A stretch of 64,000 nucleotides of DNA from DATHKG01 sp035489435 (GCA_035489435.1 DATHKG010000104.1), one strand, 5' to 3'; counted from the first letter of the stretch, positions 8,829 through 18,696 are shown. Made by a program: numbers and translations. Notes: generated from the letters alone by a model not told the origin.

Positions 8829-10565
8829 TCAGTAACCAGGGTTCTGTTTAAGCGTTTCCTTTCCATCAATTATGCTTCTTGCGATAGCAAATTCTGGGAT
8901 CGGCAGATATTCGTGTTTGCCCTTTGTGAATACAGAACCTTCGAGTGCACTTTTGCGGCGAACGTTCTCTTTTGCAAAATATTCATTGTTGAGTACAACA
9001 TCTGCAATGCCCCATCTAACCAGGTCAAAGAACCTGTGGCCTTCCATAGCAAGCTCGAGTTTTCTTTCGAAACGAACAATCTTGCGGGCACTTACTTTAT
9101 CTCCAAGTGATACATAATTGGATACTGCATATGTTGCGGCCGGATTAGCACCATTCAGTACGGGAGAGTTAGCTGCCCGGGTTCTGATCCTGTTGATATA
9201 AGTCAGCGCAGTTGTAAGACTTCCTACTTCAATCTCAGCTTCAGCCGCCATTAACAGTACATCTGCAAAACGCATAGGTGTAAAGTTTAGGGCGTTGTTT
9301 GCGAAACCCCAACCCACAGTACCAGCTAAAGTACCGATGTCCCCCTTGTAATAAGTGTTTTTCTTAGGAGTGTATGGTCCGCCATATGAAACAACGCGGA
9401 TCCAGTCTCTGCCCGGGTGCAGACCCCAGTCATAATATGGAATACCTCTTCTACCTACTGTCCAATCAAGACGTGGATCAAGTGGGCCAGCATAAGGTGT
9501 GAATGGCTGGGCCGAAGTAAATGCTTCGTCACTAGTTACATCCGAATTGTCATAAGTATCGATTTCAGGTAAACCAGCTACCGTTTTATAAGAGTTCACA
9601 AGATTCTGGGAAGGTTGAAAGAAACCACAGCAAGCGCCTGGTTTGTCTTTGGTCGCATCTCCGCCGTGCGGATAGTTCAGCGTGTTATCATAGTTACCAT
9701 TTGTGTTAGCACCATCTCCATAAGACGCCTGGATTGAAAACACTGTTTCTGAGTTGTTCTCAGAAGTTACACGGAAGCTGGAATGGAAATTAGGAGTTAG
9801 CTCATATTTTACTCCTTCGCTGTTTTTACCATTCAGGATGATAACATCAAATAGCGTTTTCGCTTCTGTAAACTTGTTCTGGAAAATATAGGCCTTTGCA
9901 AGAAACGCAGCTGCGGCCCATTTGTTAACCCGTCCTTTGTTGGGACGTTTTTCATCCAGGTTATCATATGCGAATTTCAGATCAGCTTCAATTTGCGGCC
10001 AGATATTTACATATGCTCCGCCCGCATCAGTATTCGGAACTTTGAAGTCGACAACTTTTTCATCGATGTAGGGCACATTATTGAAGCCTTTCTTAGCTTC
10101 AAAATGCATAAACCCACGTATGAACTTAGCTTCAGCTTCGATTTGCTTTGCATCAGCGGCAGAAATATCTTCTGCCAAAGGCAGAACATTTAATACCGCG
10201 TTAGCGCCGCCAACACCATCCCATATACCCGTCCACTTATTTGTAAGCTGACCGTTACTTGGAAGGATTTCGAACCTCATTACCGGGTTGGCATCATTCA
10301 TATCCGAGAACTCAGTTCCTTTATAGGCATCGCCACCACGGATACTGCCCCAGAGCCAATTACTGGCGCCACCATTTTGCTGATCCTGGCGGCCATCCAA
10401 TGTTGCATAAGCATTGATAAGCAAACCATCAACACCTTTTTTATTGGATAAGCTTGGCAGGTCATAAACCCCCTGAGGAGACAACTCGAGGAATTTCTTT
10501 TTGCAACCGGAGAGCATTGAGGTCCCGGTGATTGCTGTTATTATTAATAAAACTTTCGTCTTCAT
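8829..10565 (-). CDS. SusD/RagB family nutrient-uptake lipoprotein
   Basis: A 578-residue outer-membrane lipoprotein that caps a SusC transporter and binds its substrate. The signal peptide ends MLSGC (Cys21), followed by KKKFLELSPQG, typical of SusD N-termini. TPR-like helices follow (WAAAAFLAKAYIFQNKFTEAKTLFD). The C-terminal half has the family hallmarks MRFADVLLMAAEAEIE, YINRIRTRA, RFERKLELAMEGHRFFDLVRWG and KHEYLPIPEFAI. It starts 20 bp after susC and ends before a strong terminator, so it is the second gene of a two-gene operon. No glycoside hydrolase lies nearby, so the transported substrate cannot be told from context. Confidence 0.95.
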   Translation of the reverse strand: MKTKVLLIITAITGTSMLSGCKKKFLELSPQGVYDLPSLSNKKGVDGLLINAYATLDGRQDQQNGGASNWLWGSIRGGDAYKGTEFSDMNDANPVMRFEILPSNGQLTNKWTGIWDGVGGANAVLNVLPLAEDISAADAKQIEAEAKFIRGFMHFEAKKGFNNVPYIDEKVVDFKVPNTDAGGAYVNIWPQIEADLKFAYDNLDEKRPNKGRVNKWAAAAFLAKAYIFQNKFTEAKTLFDVIILNGKNSEGVKYELTPNFHSSFRVTSENNSETVFSIQASYGDGANTNGNYDNTLNYPHGGDATKDKPGACCGFFQPSQNLVNSYKTVAGLPEIDTYDNSDVTSDEAFTSAQPFTPYAGPLDPRLDWTVGRRGIPYYDWGLHPGRDWIRVVSYGGPYTPKKNTYYKGDIGTLAGTVGWGFANNALNFTPMRFADVLLMAAEAEIEVGSLTTALTYINRIRTRAANSPVLNGANPAATYAVSNYVSLGDKVSARKIVRFERKLELAMEGHRFFDLVRWGIADVVLNNEYFAKENVRRKSALEGSVFTKGKHEYLPIPEFAIARSIIDGKETLKQNPGY

Positions 10566-10585
10566 ATTTTTATTTTACTAAATAA

Positions 10586-13500
10586 TTAAAAGTTTGCACT
10601 TATACCAACGATGAACTGTTTAGGATTTGGAAAACCTCCAAGATCCACACCCATGTAAAAGTCTCTTGCACCACCCGGATCTCTTGAAATCTGGCTGATA
10701 TCCGGATCTGCACCGCTATAATTCGTGATGGTAAAAAGATTTTGTGCCTGGAGATAGAAACGAACGTTGCTCAGTTTCGCTTTAGTGCTGATTTTTGTTG
10801 GAAGGGTGTATCCAAGTTGCACTGTTTTTGCACGGAGATAAGAACCATCTTCAACATAGTATGAGTTTGTAGTGCTGGTAGTAAATCCGGTAAATCCATT
10901 GGTTGCACCTGTACCCAACTGTGGAAGTTTAGCATTTGTATTTGTTGGTGTCCAGCTGTCATTCAACACTCTTGTACTTACCCCACCGATAAACACACGC
11001 ATATCAGTGTAGTATTTTGTGTAATTGAATATTTCATTGCCCTGGTTCCAGAATAAGAAGGCAGTGAAATCAAAAGCTTTGTAATTAAACTTTAGGTTAA
11101 GCCCCAACTGAAAATCAGGGTGTGGATTACCAAGGAAGGATCTGTCGTCCTCTGTGATTTTTTTGTCTCCGTCAAGATCTTTGTATCTCCAGCTTCCTAC
11201 AACAGCACCGTCCATAGCGGGACCGGCAGCAATTTCAGCCGCACTGTTGAAAAAACCATCAAGTATATAACCATGGAAGCCGGAAATAGGGTGACCCAAC
11301 TCTGATCTTATTACGTTGCTTAATCTTTCAAGACCAATTACTCTTGGTGCATTTTCCTCATTTAATTTTGTCAGTTCATTTTTATAATGGGAGAAGGTTA
11401 CACCAACTGAATAGTTGAAATCTTTCCCCTGGTTTCCATTATAATTAATACCCAGATCAAACCCTGTGTTTTTCATTGTACCGAGATTTACATCTGGTTT
11501 GGTGATTTGTGGCTCCAGGCCGTTTAATACCCCGGGCACCAATAAGTCTTTCGTGCTTTTTGAATAAACATCGAAAATCACGTCAATGGCACCATTGAAT
11601 AAGGTCGCGTCTAAACCGATATTTGAACTTTCCAGTGTTTCCCATTTTGTATCTGGGTTACCTTCACGTGCCTGTCTATAACCCTGGGCGGATGAAGTAT
11701 TGCCACCATTGATATCATAATTTGTCCGGGCAGGATTTGAAATGTAAGTTGAGAATGGATTCTCACCAGGTACATTCGCCTCACTTCCCAATTGACCCCA
11801 GCCTCCGCGTATTTTCAAGTCTGTGATCCAGGCTAGATCCTTCATGAAAGACTCGTCGGAAATTCTCCAGCCGACACCGATGGATGGAAAGTTAGCATAC
11901 CTTACGTTTGGACCAAATCTTGAACTACCATCTCGACGGAATGTACCAGTTAACAGGTATTTACCTTTGTAGGAATAATCAAGACGTGTAAACAAAGAAT
12001 ATAACGAGTTACGGCCAAGATTGTATGTGGTAATGGTCCGGTCACTTAAGCTACCAGCGGTGGCTGTATTTAAAGAAATGAAATCGGGTGTTTCAAAATC
12101 AAAATTTTGCCCGAAAGCCCTGGTTCCACGTGAATTACCTTTGATTGCTTCAGTTCCTCCTATCAATTTGATGTCATGATCACCAAAAACTTTTTGGAAG
12201 TTCAATGTGTTGGTCCAGGTCCAGTTCATATAATACCATGCTTCCTCGGTAAGCTGAGTACTGCCCTGGTTTTCCGAACGCTCATAAGTCTTGCGGCCGA
12301 TATTTTTTAAAAACTGTGTTCCGGCATCAATTCCGAAAGAAGTCCTTGCAGTTAACCAGTTGGTAAACGGTATTTCAGCGAATACATTACCAAAAGCCCG
12401 GGTGAACTTATTGGTGTTGTCTGCCTGGCGTTCCAGGTTAGCAACCGGGTTACTGCCGTTTCCGGATTCACCAACGCCATTACCACCAAAACCACCTTTG
12501 ATATCATACACCGGTACATATGGTACCATACGAAAAGCACTTGCCCACGCATCACCCTCACCACGGTTTTCGCCACCGTTACGATCTTCATAGCTGAACT
12601 GAAAATTTTCGCCGATACGTAAAAAACTGACAGGCTTGAAAGATGTATTAAGACGGACGCTATACCTTTTGTAGTAAGTTTCAACAAAAGTTCCTTCCTG
12701 GTCAAAATAATTCAAGCCAAGAGAATAAGAAGCTTTATCCGTTGCACCTGAAGCCGAAACCTGGTGGTTATGTTGTATCGCGGGGCGCGTTACTTCTTCA
12801 TACCAGTTTGTGCCGAGGCTTGTTTTTGAGATCTGATAAAGAGAACCGGTAACATTGTAAAGATCAGGATTAGCTCTAGGATCACTTGCAGATACCCCAC
12901 CTTTGAATGGTCCGCTTGTAATATAGAAATCAGGAATGGCAAAGGAGCCTTTTAAGCCAAAAACCGGGTGTCTATAGCCGTCTGCAGAAGATCTTTGCAA
13001 ATATTCGAGATACTGGGTTGTATTCAGCATGTCGGGCATCATCTTATCAGTTACTTTTTGGACGCCGACGTATCCATCGTAGCTCACCACAGATCTGCCG
13101 GATTTTCCCTGTTTCGTGGTGATAATTACAACACCGTTTGAAGCCCGTGCGCCATAAATAGAGGCAGCGGAAGCATCTTTAAGTACCTGCAACGATTCGA
13201 TATCGTTCGGATTCAACAAAGATCCATCAGTGGTAGGAACTCCATCAATGATGTATAAAGGATTATTATTTCCCGCAGAAGCGAAACCACGTATACGAAC
13301 TACGGCAGCTGCTCCCGGCTGACCCGAAGAACTTACGGTAACACCCGGTGCACGACCCTGTAGTTGAACTGCAAGGTTTGCTGAAGGTGTTATCCTCAGA
13401 TCTTCCGCGCTAACCACCGATACCGCGCCAATAATATCTTTTTTCTTGGCACTTGTATAACCCAAAACAACCACTTCATTAAGGTCTGAAGTAGCTGAAG

Positions 13501-13822
13501 CTAAGTTAATATTAAGCGTTGTCTGATCTCCGACTGTTCTTTCCTGTTCTTTAAATCCAACTGATGATATAATGAGAACGGCGTTATTGTCAGGAACAGT
13601 AATACTGAAATTACCTTCTGCATCCGTTTGGGTTCCCGTGGTAGTGCCCTTAATGCTTATGGTAACTCCCGACACGGGCGCACCGGAACCGTCGGTAATT
13701 TTGCCGGTTACCGATTTTTGTTGAGAGAAAGCGAAGGTGCCGAGTAGCAGGAGCAAGGCAGTCCACACCGATCGTAAGGCAGCTGTTTTGAAAATCATAG
13801 CGGTTAATTTTGTTTTTTTCAT
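10586..13822 (-). CDS. SusC/RagA family TonB-linked outer-membrane transporter
   Basis: A protein of 1078 residues. A signal peptide (to about residue 33, AFSQQ) precedes a carboxypeptidase-regulatory-like domain (VTGKITDGSGAPVSGVTISIKG, about 37-115) and a TonB plug (about 120-235, with the SusC signatures LQGRAPGV and LKDASAASIYGARASNGVVIITTK). A large beta-barrel follows, ending GISANF. There is no N-terminal STN domain, so it is not the signalling type of receptor. It imports oligomeric nutrients with its SusD partner at the expense of TonB energy. The upstream region carries a LacI-type palindrome, suggesting substrate-dependent control. Confidence 0.95.
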   Translation of the reverse strand: MKKTKLTAMIFKTAALRSVWTALLLLLGTFAFSQQKSVTGKITDGSGAPVSGVTISIKGTTTGTQTDAEGNFSITVPDNNAVLIISSVGFKEQERTVGDQTTLNINLASATSDLNEVVVLGYTSAKKKDIIGAVSVVSAEDLRITPSANLAVQLQGRAPGVTVSSSGQPGAAAVVRIRGFASAGNNNPLYIIDGVPTTDGSLLNPNDIESLQVLKDASAASIYGARASNGVVIITTKQGKSGRSVVSYDGYVGVQKVTDKMMPDMLNTTQYLEYLQRSSADGYRHPVFGLKGSFAIPDFYITSGPFKGGVSASDPRANPDLYNVTGSLYQISKTSLGTNWYEEVTRPAIQHNHQVSASGATDKASYSLGLNYFDQEGTFVETYYKRYSVRLNTSFKPVSFLRIGENFQFSYEDRNGGENRGEGDAWASAFRMVPYVPVYDIKGGFGGNGVGESGNGSNPVANLERQADNTNKFTRAFGNVFAEIPFTNWLTARTSFGIDAGTQFLKNIGRKTYERSENQGSTQLTEEAWYYMNWTWTNTLNFQKVFGDHDIKLIGGTEAIKGNSRGTRAFGQNFDFETPDFISLNTATAGSLSDRTITTYNLGRNSLYSLFTRLDYSYKGKYLLTGTFRRDGSSRFGPNVRYANFPSIGVGWRISDESFMKDLAWITDLKIRGGWGQLGSEANVPGENPFSTYISNPARTNYDINGGNTSSAQGYRQAREGNPDTKWETLESSNIGLDATLFNGAIDVIFDVYSKSTKDLLVPGVLNGLEPQITKPDVNLGTMKNTGFDLGINYNGNQGKDFNYSVGVTFSHYKNELTKLNEENAPRVIGLERLSNVIRSELGHPISGFHGYILDGFFNSAAEIAAGPAMDGAVVGSWRYKDLDGDKKITEDDRSFLGNPHPDFQLGLNLKFNYKAFDFTAFLFWNQGNEIFNYTKYYTDMRVFIGGVSTRVLNDSWTPTNTNAKLPQLGTGATNGFTGFTTSTTNSYYVEDGSYLRAKTVQLGYTLPTKISTKAKLSNVRFYLQAQNLFTITNYSGADPDISQISRDPGGARDFYMGVDLGGFPNPKQFIVGISANF

Positions 13823-13930
13823 TTGTTTTAGCAGGAGAGAAATTTTGAGAACAAGTTTTTGAGTCGAGTTGGTTCTTGTGTTGTTGCACTGTTCACACCT
13901 CCAGTAGAGGCATTGTAGAGGGTGTTTGGG

Positions 13931-13950
13931 TTAAGAAAACGTTTTCGTAA
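13931..13950. promoter_or_regulatory. LacI-family-type operator candidate upstream of susC
   Basis: TTAAGAAAACGTTTTCGTAA is a 20-bp inverted repeat with 9 of 10 pairs matching; its core GAAAACGTTTTC is perfect and has the central CG typical of LacI/PurR-family operators. It lies 109-128 bases before the susC start. No LacI-family gene occurs in the window, so the regulator would be encoded elsewhere. Confidence 0.55.
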
Positions 13951-13970
13951 ACATCATACGACAATACCCG

Positions 13971-14000
13971 CATAGCATTAGCTAAGCAGGTGTTGCTATG
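13971..14000. repeat. Inverted repeat upstream of susC
   Basis: CATAGCA (13971-13977) and TGCTATG (13994-14000) are perfect 7-bp arms around 16 bases. It lies next to the LacI-type palindrome and could be a second protein-binding site or a leader hairpin. There is no T-run. Confidence 0.4.
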
Positions 14001-14500
14001 AAATATTGAAATCCGGTGTTATGTGTATTATAGGTGGAGATCCCGGGCTCGAGCCGGTATAACTAAGGTGGCAAGACTCAGACATATCGTTAGTGTTTGG
14101 TTTGGCTTGAAATGATGGCACAATAAATTTAACATTAAAATAGGTGCATTTGCAAAAAAAACTTTGATTTTTCGGTTTTTCGGCGTTATTATCAACGTTT
14201 CAAATGTAAAATAATGATATTTTTAATTTATAATATATTGATATATATGACAATATGAGTTAATTTTATCTGATAGATTAATTCGAAATTGTTGCAAGAA
14301 TTTTTCATATTCACTCATATTCTACATTAATAATCAATTAAAATTGTGGTCAGCTAAATGTATACTCAGATTTTGATTGCCGGTTTGACCGGTCATATAA
14401 TCAATTAAGACAGGCAACCTCATCAATAAAGGACAATTTGACCTGTATATATTGCTTGGCAATATTCTTGACATTGCTACCTTTGCCGACAATTTTAAGA

Positions 14501-14530
14501 AGCCATTCATTTAAGTAAAGCCATTCATTT
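14501..14530. repeat. Short direct repeat before grpE
   Basis: AGCCATTCATTT occurs at 14501-14512 and again at 14519-14530, an 18-bp period, ending 16 bases before the grpE ATG. This may be a simple duplication or a paired binding site. Confidence 0.5.
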
Positions 14531-14546
14531 GAATAATTATAACAAT

Positions 14547-15107
14547 ATGACAGATCCAAGAGAACAGCAAACGACGGACAATAATTCATCGACAATGAAC
14601 ATTAATGCGGATGAAAACCAGGACGGATCCAGCCATCTGAATGAGCCAATGCCTGAAAGCGAAACAGATAAACTCAAGGCCGAAATTCTGGAACTAAAAG
14701 AAAAATATATACGCCAGGCCGCAGAATTTGATAACTTCCGCAAACGCAGCGCAAAAGAGCGACTGGAGTTGATCCAGACTGCAACCAGGGATCTGATGGT
14801 TTCTTTATTGCCAGTGTTGGATGACTCTGAGCGTGCAGAAAAGCAAATGGATACAAGTGATGATGTAGCTGCCATTCGCCAGGGCGTGAAACTCGTTTTT
14901 AATAAATTAAGGAACACTCTTGGTTCAAAAGGTCTGAAAACTATGCAAAGCATAGGAAAAGAATTTAATCCTGATGAACACGAAGCAATTACTGAAATTC
15001 CGGCTCCATCTGAGGATTTGAAAGGTCAGGTGGTTGACGAGATGGAGAAAGGTTATTATCTGGGCGATAAAATAATTCGGTTCGCTAAGGTTGTAGTCGG
15101 TAAATAA
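14547..15107 (+). CDS. grpE: GrpE nucleotide exchange factor
   Basis: A 186-residue cytoplasmic co-chaperone that releases ADP from DnaK. The N-terminal third is acidic and disordered (TTDNNSS, ENQDGSS). A coiled coil starts near residue 45 (ESETDKLKAEILELKEKYIR), followed by the conserved FDNFRKRSAKER and LLPVLDDSERA. The C-terminal beta domain has FNPDEHEAITEIP and GYYLGDKIIRFAKVVVGK. I start it at the ATG at 14547; a TTG 18 bases earlier is in frame but less likely. It lies 38 bp upstream of dnaJ and forms an operon with it. dnaK is not in the window. Confidence 0.95.
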   Translation: MTDPREQQTTDNNSSTMNINADENQDGSSHLNEPMPESETDKLKAEILELKEKYIRQAAEFDNFRKRSAKERLELIQTATRDLMVSLLPVLDDSERAEKQMDTSDDVAAIRQGVKLVFNKLRNTLGSKGLKTMQSIGKEFNPDEHEAITEIPAPSEDLKGQVVDEMEKGYYLGDKIIRFAKVVVGK

Positions 15108-15145
15108 TGTGGCCGGTATTGTGGTCTGAATTTCAAATAAAATAA

Positions 15146-16309
15146 ATGTCTAATAAACGAGATTATTACGAAGTACTTAGTGTAACAAAATCATCGTCTG
15201 CTGATGAGATTAAAAAGGCTTACCGTAAGGTAGCGATGCAATTTCACCCTGACCGTAATCCGGGCGATAAGGCTGCGGAAGATAAATTCAAGGAAGCTGC
15301 TGAAGCTTATGAGGTATTAAGTGACGCTGATAAGCGCGCTCAGTATGACCGTTTCGGACATGCGGGGGTAAGTGGTGCTTCCCGCGGGCAGGGATCAGGG
15401 AATATGGAAGATATCTTCAGCCAGTTTGGCGATATTTTTGGTGACGACATCTTCGGTAATTTCTTTGGTGGTAATGCAGGAGGCCGTGGTGGTCGCGGAG
15501 GGCAAAGAACCCGTGGTACCAGGGGATCTAATCTCAGGATAAAAATAAAACTCAATTTCGAAGAGATCTCAAAAGGTGTTACCAAACAAATAAAGGTCAA
15601 AAAACATGTAACCTGTAATACCTGCAGTGGTTCCGGCGCTAAAGACAAAAACAGTGTGCAGAACTGCGGTACATGCGGTGGCTCTGGCCAGGTAAGAAGG
15701 GTTACGAACACCTTCCTGGGCCAGATGCAAACAGTTACCACCTGCCCTACCTGTAACGGGGAAGGATCTACCATTACTTCGAAATGTACAGCTTGTAAAG
15801 GAGAAGGAAGGGTTTATGGCGAAGAAACAGTTTCTATCGATATCCCGGCAGGTGTACAGGAAGGTATGCAATTGAGTGTTGCCGGAAGAGGTAATGCGGG
15901 CGAACGCGGCGGCGCACCCGGCGATCTGATTGTGCTGATTGAAGAAGAAGCACACAAGGAACTGCATCGTGATGGTCTCAATGTTGCTTACGAACTTTAT
16001 ATAACTTTTCCGGATGCGGTATTTGGAACGAATCTCGAAGTGCCTACCATTGATGGAAGGGCAAAAATAAAAATACCAGCAGGCACCCAGAGTGGTAAGA
16101 TATTTCGTTTGAAAGGCAAGGGTTTCCCTGCAATTAACTCATATGAAAAGGGAGATCAGCTTATTCATGTGAATATCTGGACCCCTCAACAGGTTTCTGC
16201 AGACGAAAAAACTATGCTCGACAGAATGAACGTTTCTGATAATTTTAAACCTCAACCTGATAAGTCTGAGAAAAGTTTTTTTGATAAGGTGCGTGAGATG
16301 TTTACCTGA
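15146..16309 (+). CDS. dnaJ: Chaperone DnaJ
   Basis: A 387-residue Hsp40 with full type I architecture: J domain (1-70) with the HPD triad at 34-36, a Gly/Phe-rich linker (about 74-125, FGDIFGDDIFGNFFGG), four CxxCxGxG zinc-binding repeats (157-222: CNTCSGSG, CGTCGGSG, CPTCNGEG, CTACKGEG) and a C-terminal substrate-binding domain. It stimulates the DnaK ATPase together with GrpE, encoded just upstream. The 3' end faces the vWA gene with only two bases between the stop codons, and no hairpin terminator is visible between them. Confidence 0.97.
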   Translation: MSNKRDYYEVLSVTKSSSADEIKKAYRKVAMQFHPDRNPGDKAAEDKFKEAAEAYEVLSDADKRAQYDRFGHAGVSGASRGQGSGNMEDIFSQFGDIFGDDIFGNFFGGNAGGRGGRGGQRTRGTRGSNLRIKIKLNFEEISKGVTKQIKVKKHVTCNTCSGSGAKDKNSVQNCGTCGGSGQVRRVTNTFLGQMQTVTTCPTCNGEGSTITSKCTACKGEGRVYGEETVSIDIPAGVQEGMQLSVAGRGNAGERGGAPGDLIVLIEEEAHKELHRDGLNVAYELYITFPDAVFGTNLEVPTIDGRAKIKIPAGTQSGKIFRLKGKGFPAINSYEKGDQLIHVNIWTPQQVSADEKTMLDRMNVSDNFKPQPDKSEKSFFDKVREMFT

Positions 16310-16311
16310 GT

Positions 16312-18066
16312 TTATTCCCTGGAGCGTTTCCGGTACTTGCTATAGATCTTTTTAGCTTTTTCAACCATGGTAATAAACTCTTTTTGAACGGCATCTTTGC
16401 GATTATAAGAGTTATTAGCCAGGATAATTATGTCGTTCCAGCCAATCTGGCGATAGTACCTGGAATTTTTCAGAAGTGCGGCAAACATAGTTACTGATAC
16501 AGCAAAGCGGTAACATTCAGGTATCTCACTGAATTCGTAAAATGTATTGGGCGCTTTGTATGAAGTATGTCTCACCACAGAATCTTCCGGATTGCGGTAA
16601 CTGAGCAGCAAATTTGCAAGTTGGCCGGAACGGCCAAATTTATCCTGCAGAATTCTTGCAGGGGAAATTTCGAACATTGCCAGCAATGAGTGACCGGAGC
16701 CTATTTCTCCCCCTTCAAGATGGCTTAAGGAATCTGCCAGTGCTTTCATTTTATTATCGTAACCAATCAGACGATAATCCCTTACAAAATCGGGATTGAA
16801 CCTTATATTAAGGAATACATCGTCCGCCACGGTAAACATGGTTTGAGTGAATTCCTTAACAAGTATTTTTTCAGCCTCCTTTTCATTATCCAGGTATGAA
16901 AAGTTGCCATTGCCTTTTTTCGCGAGCACTTCCAGTTTTGAATCCTTATAGTTTCCCATCCCGACACCAAGGCAGGTAAGATAAATTCCCGATTCCTGGT
17001 GTTTGGTGATCAGTTTTTCCAACTCGTCTTCCGAAGACTGTCCCACATTGAAATCACCATCTGTTGCGAGTATTACGCGGTTATTTCCGTTTTTTATAAA
17101 CTGGCTCCTTGCCACCCGGTAGGCTGCAAGGATCCCTGATTCGCCAGGTGTTGCTCCACCGGGATATAGCTCTTCGATAGCTTTGCGGATTTTTTCCTTT
17201 TCAATACCGGAAGTTGGTTTCAGCCATATGCCCGTAGCACTGCCGTAAACTACAATTGACACCGTATCTCTTTCGCGCAGGTTCTCGATCAACAGTTTAA
17301 AAGCAGATTTTAATAAAGGGAGCCGGTTAGGCATATCCATCGAACCGGATACATCAATCAAAAACACAAGATTACTCGGGGGTATTTTCTCCGGATCGAT
17401 CTTTCTTGCACTTACCTGGAGCATAAACAGTTCACTATCCGCGTTCCAGGGACATTCTGTTATATATGAGCGGAAACAAAAGGCACTATCCTTTTCAGGT
17501 TGATTATATCCAAAATTGAAATAATTCATCATTTCTTCGGTACGAACAGCGTCCGGGGGAACCAGCGTATTCATGTTGAGGAAGCGACGGATATTGCTGT
17601 ATGAAGCTTTATTTGAATGAATGGCAAATCCTGTTTCGGGATATTTCCTTGCTGATACCGGTTCATTTTCGACCAGCATTGTATAGGTCTCCCCTTTTAA
17701 GGTCCAGTTGCCTCTGTCTGAAGGTGCAAGATTTTTAGTGAGCGAAGACAGATGATTTACAGGATTACTTAAAGCAATATAAAGTGATTTCAGCACGTAA
17801 ATCTGGTACTTCGAAGATTCTGCCTTTATTGACATGGGCTGATAACCCGTTAAGCTAATCGTGATGGAGTCCGTCGCCTTCGGAAGAATGATACCGAAAG
17901 ACCCACTGCTTCCTGAGAAATAAACATAACCGGTAGAACGAACGAGTATCCTTGCATTGGACAAAGTGGCGCCTTTCTCATCCCTGATTTCACCGCGCAG
18001 GTAGTTTTGCGCAGATAAAGGGATTGAAGCAAGCAGTATGAAAAATATGATGGCAAGGGTTTTCAA
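16312..18066 (-). CDS. Exported YfbK-like von Willebrand factor A domain protein
   Basis: A 584-residue protein with a signal peptide (MKTLAIIFFILLASIPLSAQ). Residues 22-95 form a carboxypeptidase-regulatory-like domain (LRGEIRDEKGATLSNARI). A YfbK-type N-terminal segment follows (MMNYFNFGYNQP, ECPWNAD). The vWA domain starts near 233 with an intact MIDAS motif DVSGS (Asp238, Ser240, Ser242), plus GGATPGESG and ATDGDFNVG. A DUF3520-like tail follows (GEIGSGHSLLAMFEI). Such proteins bind ligands through a divalent metal; the partner is unknown. It follows hpt by 73 bp on the same strand. Confidence 0.87.
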   Translation of the reverse strand: MKTLAIIFFILLASIPLSAQNYLRGEIRDEKGATLSNARILVRSTGYVYFSGSSGSFGIILPKATDSITISLTGYQPMSIKAESSKYQIYVLKSLYIALSNPVNHLSSLTKNLAPSDRGNWTLKGETYTMLVENEPVSARKYPETGFAIHSNKASYSNIRRFLNMNTLVPPDAVRTEEMMNYFNFGYNQPEKDSAFCFRSYITECPWNADSELFMLQVSARKIDPEKIPPSNLVFLIDVSGSMDMPNRLPLLKSAFKLLIENLRERDTVSIVVYGSATGIWLKPTSGIEKEKIRKAIEELYPGGATPGESGILAAYRVARSQFIKNGNNRVILATDGDFNVGQSSEDELEKLITKHQESGIYLTCLGVGMGNYKDSKLEVLAKKGNGNFSYLDNEKEAEKILVKEFTQTMFTVADDVFLNIRFNPDFVRDYRLIGYDNKMKALADSLSHLEGGEIGSGHSLLAMFEISPARILQDKFGRSGQLANLLLSYRNPEDSVVRHTSYKAPNTFYEFSEIPECYRFAVSVTMFAALLKNSRYYRQIGWNDIIILANNSYNRKDAVQKEFITMVEKAKKIYSKYRKRSRE

Positions 18067-18139
18067 TGGGATATAAACAGTTATTGGTTTAGTGTTTGTT
18101 AGCGGGATGGAATTTAATCCTGTTAACCCCGAAACCCGG

Positions 18140-18679
18140 TCAACTTTCTATCAATTTATATATTGCCGGGATGTTTCTGCCGAGGCCGTCATAATCCAGT
18201 CCGTAACCCACAACAAATTTATCCGGTATGGTAAAGCCAAGGTAATCGATATCCTGGGGGAACAAGGTTGCTTCGGGTTTGTGGAGCAGCGCCACGATTC
18301 TCATGGAAGCGGGCTGTTGATGGCGAAGCTGCGGGAGAAACTGGTTCAGGGTTTTCCCGGTGTCGACTATGTCTTCGATGATAAGAACATCACGACCGAT
18401 CAGATCAATATCCAGGCCAATTGCAGTAACCACATGTCCCGTTGACTTTGTCCCCTTATAGGATGCGAGTTTAATGAAACAGATTTCAGCTTCAATGGTC
18501 AGTTCTTTGAACAAATCAGAAGCAAAGATAAATGAACCATTCAGGATCGCTATAAACAATGGCCGCCTGCCCTCGTATTCTGAATTTAATGATCCAGCTA
18601 TTTTTTTTATTGCTGCAGAAATTTCATCAGCGGACAGATATGGTTCGAAGTATTTATCGTGGACCCTGATAACAGACAT
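18140..18679 (-). CDS. hpt: Hypoxanthine phosphoribosyltransferase
   Basis: A 179-residue cytoplasmic purine-salvage enzyme that converts hypoxanthine (and usually guanine) plus PRPP to IMP or GMP. The PRPP-binding loop VLIIEDIVDTGKT (98-110, with Glu102/Asp103) is intact. ILNGSFIFASDL (45-56) and the C-terminal FVVGYGLDYDGLGRN are standard for bacterial Hpt. It begins 17 bp after the glucosaminidase stop, in a run of four minus-strand genes. Confidence 0.95.
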   Translation of the reverse strand: MSVIRVHDKYFEPYLSADEISAAIKKIAGSLNSEYEGRRPLFIAILNGSFIFASDLFKELTIEAEICFIKLASYKGTKSTGHVVTAIGLDIDLIGRDVLIIEDIVDTGKTLNQFLPQLRHQQPASMRIVALLHKPEATLFPQDIDYLGFTIPDKFVVGYGLDYDGLGRNIPAIYKLIES

Positions 18680-18696
18680 TCAGTGTTATTTTATAG

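Larger units (their letters stand above)
13823..14546. other. Divergent intergenic region between susC and grpE
   Basis: The longest gene-free stretch (724 bp). The susC-proximal part holds the palindromes at 13931 and 13971 and a GC-rich segment at 14042-14057 containing GGCTCGAGCC. From about 14150 to 14350 it is very AT-rich with no open frame of note. The grpE-proximal part has a short direct repeat at 14501. I see no tRNA or other RNA gene. Confidence 0.6.

Noticed and set aside
14401..14595. 64-residue minus-strand frame before grpE
   Set aside because: It overlaps the grpE start and has no recognisable domain or signal; its codons shadow the grpE coding strand.
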